From Toxorhynchites rutilus septentrionalis (taxonomy: Eukaryota > Arthropoda > Insecta > Diptera > Culicidae): a DNA stretch of 64,000 bases. The notes beneath the pieces were generated by a model. It worked only from the letters and a program-made list of their open reading frames with translations, was not told the DNA's origin and ran no database searches. The position numbers and the translations under genes were made by a program. The stretch covers positions 55,457,205 through 55,521,204 of the forward strand of contig NC_073745.1 of the NCBI RefSeq assembly GCF_029784135.1, given 5' to 3'. Position 1 is the stretch's first letter. Each line of letters begins with the position of its first letter. This document shows, piece after piece, positions 58,673-64,000 of the stretch.

Positions 58673-59489
58673 AGTAATGTGTACTTACCTGAGTCATGTA
58701 AACTCAATGAAGTATTTTTTTCAATTGCATTTTGCTTGAAAAAAAGTTTTCTTCTCACTTTTTTCCCCTCACACTGTCAAATGTTTCTCCGATCAAAGGA
58801 ACAAACGTTTTCGTGTCTCGGGTTTGTTTATTTACCTTTTCGGTCGAACCATAATCTCACTCAAGGAAGATTATCTTTCTACAGAAATCTTTGTGACCTT
58901 CTGTCCGTAGAACATCAACCAATGGGATAAATATCCCATGGTGTAGTGTGGCTGGTGTGGAAAGGCTTCCGGTGATAACTGGTCCATTGACTCCACTTGA
59001 AGTCAACTTAAAGGTAAGTGGGATTCAATTGAAAGGAAACGGACAAATGGCTGGTGAAACTACTTGATTTGGACTCGGAATAATTGAAGTTAACCGCTCA
59101 GGATTTGTAGGATGTTTACAACGATGAGTTTAGCAAGTTCAAGCCAGCTCCGTGCATAACTGAGGCCGACAAATGAATTATACTAAATCATTGAATCACA
59201 AGCTGGAAGAAGCACTGATCATACTAACGGAGCACAATTTGGGTGACGGAAGTTTATATGTACTAACTTAGGTCAAACATATAGCAGGTGAACCATTAGA
59301 ACAATCTGCAAAACGTGCTGGTGATGAAACACTGTGAGTAACGCTTTGTGGAAACGCTCCTGTAAGGTTCCATAAATACAAATATCTGTCGACAGCACTC
59401 CAAGAAGCAGTTGAAACTGAAATATTATTTTCCCGGTGCGTACTAAAACCTTCGGCGGAAATATCAGTTATTGTAAACTTTGAATGAAC
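58673..59489. other. Intergenic stretch
   Basis: No gene or clear repeat boundary recognised. Confidence 0.4.
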
Positions 59490-59745
59490 CAAGGCGCCTA
59501 GAAGTATATCCTAAGGTGGGCCCACTTGCTAAAACCACTTTTCAGCCATCTTGGAAGTCTACTGTGTTTTGTTTGTAAACAAAACAGAATACGCTTGTGC
59601 CCAAGCTCGCTCGTGATCAGTCTGTCTCTTTCACGCTTCAAGCAAAAAACTTCCCTTCTGCTTTCTTCCGTACTGTTTTCATATACCACTCCCCTAACCA
59701 ACTTAGTGACGAAACGGCCTCACCTAGTACCATAGACCCGTTTTG
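59490..59745. mobile_element. 256-bp hAT-type MITE, copy 2
   Basis: GAATGAAC flanks it at 59482-59489 and 59746-59753, an 8-bp duplication. Ends and length match the copy at 51316-51571, in the same orientation, with roughly 94 percent identity by eye. Confidence 0.88.
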
Positions 59746-61654
59746 GAATGAACCTTATTATCAGAGTGTATCACAATTTTAGTTGTAATGATCTTAGTAT
59801 AAATAAAACCCGCTTTTGCCGGTTGAGAATATCGTGTATATTTAAATCAATCGCTTCAAAGACTAACGTCTTCTTTATGTCAGATTCGTTCTGTTGTCTG
59901 GTGTGTAGTCTTTAATAATCATACCTAACTGCCACGATTTGATACGTTTTTTTTTGGCTAAATCGTTCATACAGTACATACTGCACACATATCAGTTCCT
60001 GCCAAAATGTTAGTTGGGCCCTTATGATTTTGCTATCATTAATTGATGATGAAACGTAGTTCGTTTATTTCGATTATTTTTGCCTTTCATAAAAATATTT
60101 TCTTTATGTAGTTGAATATTTTAATGAACGTAATATTTTTTCCGTCCTGATTATTGAATCTCTTTACATTTCTATTGGATTCGTTTTGACAACCAATTTG
60201 ATTTTATCTGCATGACCCAGTTACTAACTATCATGAAAAATAATGTGTAATAAAATATAAGAAAATGAAAAAAATAAAAAGGTATGATCGTTTCCAGCAA
60301 AAATTAAATCGCATAACAAGCGTATATATAACATCATATGCCCTAAAATTTGGTTGGCATATAATGTGCCTAACTGGCATATGCATGCAAAAGTGGAGGC
60401 TATATACATACATGGCAAATGCTTACAGAATTTGTTTGGATGAATATGCAACTTTGACCGGCTATAATAGCGATTATGTTGAAATGAATTGCGATCTAAT
60501 GTGAATATATTCATGAATTGTCAAAGCAACAAATACGACTTTTGCCATACTCATATACGATTTATTACAGACATAGAAAAAACAAATGGCGCAAAATATT
60601 TTCGTGAAATGTTTATTATAGTCTCACGAATTGCCATTTTTATATATGAGTATTCATGTTTGTAAAAATAATAATTGTTTGATTGACTTGTGTTGGGAGT
60701 GGAATATGAATGTTTGAAATGGCACAGATTGATGTTTGGTGAAAACTTCTCCGATGTGGGTTCGAACTCCGGTCGTCATCCACCAGCTATCTCGCGCGGC
60801 TATCTGAAATTTAATTCAACAGCGGTTAATACCTTCGAGTGCATCAGCATTTCATTGACATTTCAATATGATGTAATATGTTCTTTATTAGGATCTAATA
60901 TGATTTACTGTTTCATGATTTTCTTCAGCATGCAACACGATTTACTGCAGTACTGAATCGTACTACGCTAATACGACACACAAACTGCATCAGCGTAATA
61001 TACGCATATGATGCGGATTAAATATATTTTACGACAATGTACATCATAAAATTGATGTTTTGTAAACCGAATTGCGACATAATTTGATAATGGTATATTA
61101 AATCGAGTTTTTACATTTTATGCGATTTCAAATATACACGATACATACTTTGATTGATATTATATGCGATTATGATTTATTCGGATTTCTTGTAAGACTT
61201 GACACGTGCAAAATTATACAATTTAATGTTTGCTGGGTTATCTCTGATGAGTGTTCCAAACAAACTTTTTTGAGTCGACATTGATCCAACACTGCACTAA
61301 TAAACCGTAGTTCCGCGTGATATTTTCGCCTATCAATAGTAGAATGTACCAATGAATAGTAGGGTAGAAAATGACTAGAAAATTGATTATATTTACTAAT
61401 TATTCCTCTCAGTGCAATCATACAATCTACTTTCATTCATATATTTGTAACACCATATGGCAGAAATGGTGGTCTCGTGCTAGTGGTTAATGATTTGCCA
61501 GCCCTATGCAACGCGGGCTATGAACTGATGACAAATAAAGTCGTTATTTATTTACGTACACATATTCTCGCACCAGATCAAATGTAAAGTGCAGTTCGAT
61601 TTCAGCATAGAAATATAAGTTAGATTCTAAGCTCTGACATTTTTTTTTAACTAG
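59746..61654. other. AT-rich stretch upstream of the RhoGEF coding exons
   Basis: No gene supported. It may be intergenic or the first intron of the RhoGEF gene. A GGGTTCGAACTCC at 60760 resembles a tRNA B box, but no tRNA fold is evident. Confidence 0.4.
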
Positions 61655-61660
61655 TTGACA

Positions 61661-63302
61661 ATGCAACATAACATGGAAAACAAAACGGATTATTTAAACC
61701 AAAAAATGCTGAAACCGTTGATGCCAGAAGATATGAGAAGTGAACTCATAGCAGCTTTGAAAACGCAAAACGTTCAACATAATCGATCAACATCTGTTAG
61801 AAGTAAATTGAATAATTTAAAATCGTATCTTCAATTACTAGTTTCCTCTTCCCTCTTCAAACAGATTTCAAGAAGTACGCAAGCAGTTATGGCCCGGCTA
61901 CTTCAAACGAAGCAGACAAACGTGCCCAGCTCAGATTGCAAGCAATTCAGGAAATTCGAACTTCGGAAGTATCTTATCTCAAACAGTTGGATTTACTTAT
62001 TAAGCATTTCGTGACGCCTCTCAAATCGAATGGACTTATGCAGGAGCGAGAACACAACAACATCTTTGGCCAACTCGAGACGATATACAACTTAAGTCAG
62101 GAACTCTTGAAAAAATTGGACGATGATCTGGACAATGTTGTGCGAGCTTTCATGAACCTCGGACCTTTTTTCAAACTTTATTCGGTATACGCTTTCGATT
62201 ACCGAAACTCACTGTGTACACTGCAGACACTCATGCAAAAAAATTCTGCTCTGAGCAAGTTTATCACAAACACTGAATCTCATCCTGAGGTGCAAATGAA
62301 GCTGATCTCGTTGTTGATAACACCTATCCAGCGTATCCCACGCTATAGGCTGCTACTCCAGCAGGTACTGCTTTACACGAGTCCCTCGGATGCGTCCTAC
62401 AAGCAGCTGCAGCAATCAATTCGTCTTGTCGAGCAGTCCGTTTCGCATATCAACTCCGTTGTCGAAGACTACGAAAACACGCAGAGGTTGATTGTGGTTC
62501 AAAACTGCCTCACAAACAAATCGTTGAAAATCGTGAAACCGGGGAGGAAAATCTTGAAGGAGGGCGTTCTGAAGAAGGTTAAAACTGATGGAACCACTTC
62601 CAAAAAGTATTGTATTCTCATGTCCGATATGTTTATCTACTGTCGGATGCTGAAGGATCAAGATCATATATTTATGGATAATGGACTTGAGTGTTGTTGT
62701 ATCTTTCCCCTCAAGAAGTGCAAAGTCATGGAGTTGTTTAGGGGAAACTTCAAAATAGCTTGCAGTGGGGATGGGACTATCTTCAGTGCAGACACCGTGG
62801 AGCAAAGCCAGAGTTGGTTGCAAGCGGTTCGCGAGGCAGTGGAACTGCACGTTCAATGCAGGAAAACTCTCCGGAAACTTTCTAGTAACAGGAAACCAAT
62901 GCGGTGAGTCTGAGTAGCTGTTTGACTTAGTTTGATTTTATTTTTAAACTGGTTCATTTTAGCAAAAAACACATTCAGCGGTTGGAGGCTGAGGATGATC
63001 ATCTCTGGTTGCTCCGACGCAAAATGGCAAGCCCTGCTAAATCGCCGAAGCGACGCAGCTTGTTGTGGCCATTCCACAATTTGGATTGTTTGAAAGCGAA
63101 TCATTCCTTCCAAGATGAATCGATTGTAGGCAAAACGCACTACGAATCATCCGGTCTTCTCAATGGAAGAGCGTTACAACAAAATGAACCATTACCAAAC
63201 AGAATAAATGATTCTCTCGTTATTACTCCATCGAACGGTAGTGGGACAAGTGGAAAAAAACACGTGCATTTTCAGTTGCCCGCCTCGTACTATAAACGTT
63301 AA
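61661..63302 (+). CDS. Rho guanine nucleotide exchange factor with DH and PH domains
   Basis: It would load GTP onto Rho-family GTPases to control actin. Three coding exons: 61661-61802, 61865-62903, 62963-63302 (introns 62 and 59 bp, GT-AG), giving 506 residues. The DH domain (about 72-255) starts AIQEIRTSEVSYLKQLDLLI and contains the signature helix LLITPIQRIPRYRLLLQQ. The PH domain (about 265-378) follows, from LKIVKPGRKILKEGVLKK to SQSWLQAVREAVELH with its conserved Trp. The tail is basic and serine-rich (SPAKSPKRRSLLWPF). No SH3 or other domain is seen. The size and layout suit the small insect RhoGEF4/tag-52-like proteins, but the subfamily is not certain. The start is uncertain: an acceptor-like TTTTTTTTAACTAG ends 6 bp before the ATG at 61661, so an upstream exon, coding or not, is likely. 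AATAAA lies at 63422. Confidence 0.9.
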
Positions 63303-63421
63303 ATAGTATCTTAAATGACAAGTGTTTTTTTATCTGTCATATGTAATAAGGCTGTATTTTTTTATTGAATCTCATTCGATTCTCGTAATATGTATAAGTT
63401 GTATGTTTTTTTTATTTTTTA

Positions 63422-63427
63422 AATAAA
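63422..63427 (+). terminator. Polyadenylation signal of the RhoGEF gene
   Basis: AATAAA 120 bp after the stop codon, within an AT-rich 3'-UTR. Confidence 0.65.
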
Positions 63428-63544
63428 TTATTCTGCAGATTTTCAAATGGTAACATTTTTATCAATCTGAACGATGGATGTTTTGAAGGTTTTGAATATA
63501 TGTGTCATGCTACATGATTGTCTACCACTGTATAGATCAGTTAT

Positions 63545-63600
63545 ACATAGGCCGCGGCCCGTGGGCCGCATTTGGCCCGGTGGCGCTACATTATTTTAAG
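63545..63600. mobile_element. Short hAT-like terminal fragment
   Basis: GGCCGCGGCCCGTGGGCCGC, then ATTTGGCCCGG, resembles the GGCCGC-rich subterminal sequence of some hAT elements. Only a short piece is present. Confidence 0.3.
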
Positions 63601-63678
63601 CAAAGTTGTATTTGTAACAATAACTAAACTCTAGAAAGCATTATCTATTTTTTGACGTAGGACTACGTCTATGAGATA

Positions 63679-63922
63679 CTAGCAAACCCGGCAAACTTCG
63701 TCCCGCCCAAAATTTATTTTTCGTTATCACATTCACGTTTTTTTTATTACGCGCACTTAGAGAGGGGGAGGGGTCTCAAACTATCACGAAAACCTTCCCC
63801 GGCCCCAAAAACTCCTACATACCAATTTTCATGTCGATCGATTCAGTAGTTTCCAGGTCCATAAGAATCAGACAGACGGACAGACAGACAGACAAACAGA
63901 AATCCATTTTTATATATATAGA
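63679..63922 (-). mobile_element. Non-autonomous Helitron remnant, copy 2
   Basis: On the minus strand the unit starts TCTATATATATAAAAATGG after A and ends GCCGGGTTTGCTAG before T. It contains a (GTCT)n-like run. It shares both termini with the copy at 53-443 and points the other way. Confidence 0.7.
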
Positions 63923-64000
63923 TGATGCAAAATCAGAAAACGGCACGTTTTTCTGAAACAGAAATAGCAAATGCAGCGTTCGTTCTGCAGACCATATGGA
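63923..64000. other. Window end
   Basis: Unassigned sequence. Confidence 0.3.

Noticed and set aside
60750..60790. Possible tRNA gene or SINE (GGGTTCGAACTCC)
   Set aside because: A B-box-like motif is present but no A box at a proper distance and no cloverleaf could be drawn.

Overview
This is an insect nuclear genomic window, almost certainly from a mosquito of the genus Aedes or a close relative. The evidence is: spliced genes with short GT-AG introns that match insect FHIP and ribosomal protein L27A; two copies of a tRNA-derived SINE with the layout of the Aedes Feilai family; a full-length ITmD37E transposon, a family first described in mosquitoes; and very high transposon density in AT-rich DNA. 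The genus call is inference, since no search was run.

Only three host genes are well supported. (1) FHIP, plus strand, eight coding exons from 13.5 to 24.6 kb. It is the dynein/Hook cargo adaptor subunit; its first coding exon was not found. (2) RpL27A, minus strand, four coding exons at 55.2-56.4 kb, complete. (3) A DH-PH Rho guanine nucleotide exchange factor, plus strand, three coding exons at 61.7-63.3 kb; its 5' end is uncertain. A possible minus-strand first coding exon of an unknown gene lies at 57.34-57.41 kb. The three genes show no functional link.

Layout. 0-13.5 kb: a non-autonomous Helitron, decayed mariner and Tc1 copies, a nested pile of a Tc1 pseudogene, a TTAA-flanked MITE and an intact ITmD37E, a Feilai-like SINE, and a 144-bp AT microsatellite. 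13.5-24.6 kb: FHIP, with a MITE, a SINE and an ITmD37E remnant in intron 6 and hairpin repeats in the 5.2-kb last intron. 24.6-34 kb: gene-free repeats, including a large inverted repeat (26.5-32.0 kb) that encloses several MITEs. 34.1-53.9 kb: decayed histone H2A copies interrupted by two nearly identical full-length I-clade-like LINEs arranged head to tail; the second LINE is broken by a 4.6-kb LTR element with no gag-pol. That LTR element carries a minisatellite, a TIR mini-element encoding half a THAP domain, and a hAT-type MITE. 53.9-64 kb: RpL27A, MITEs, the RhoGEF gene and a second Helitron remnant.

The most interesting structures are the tandem LINE dimer with the same 10-bp motif at three junctions, the recent non-coding LTR element and its cargo, the THAP mini-element, the remnant histone array with preserved 3' stem-loops, and the apparently intact ITmD37E transposase.
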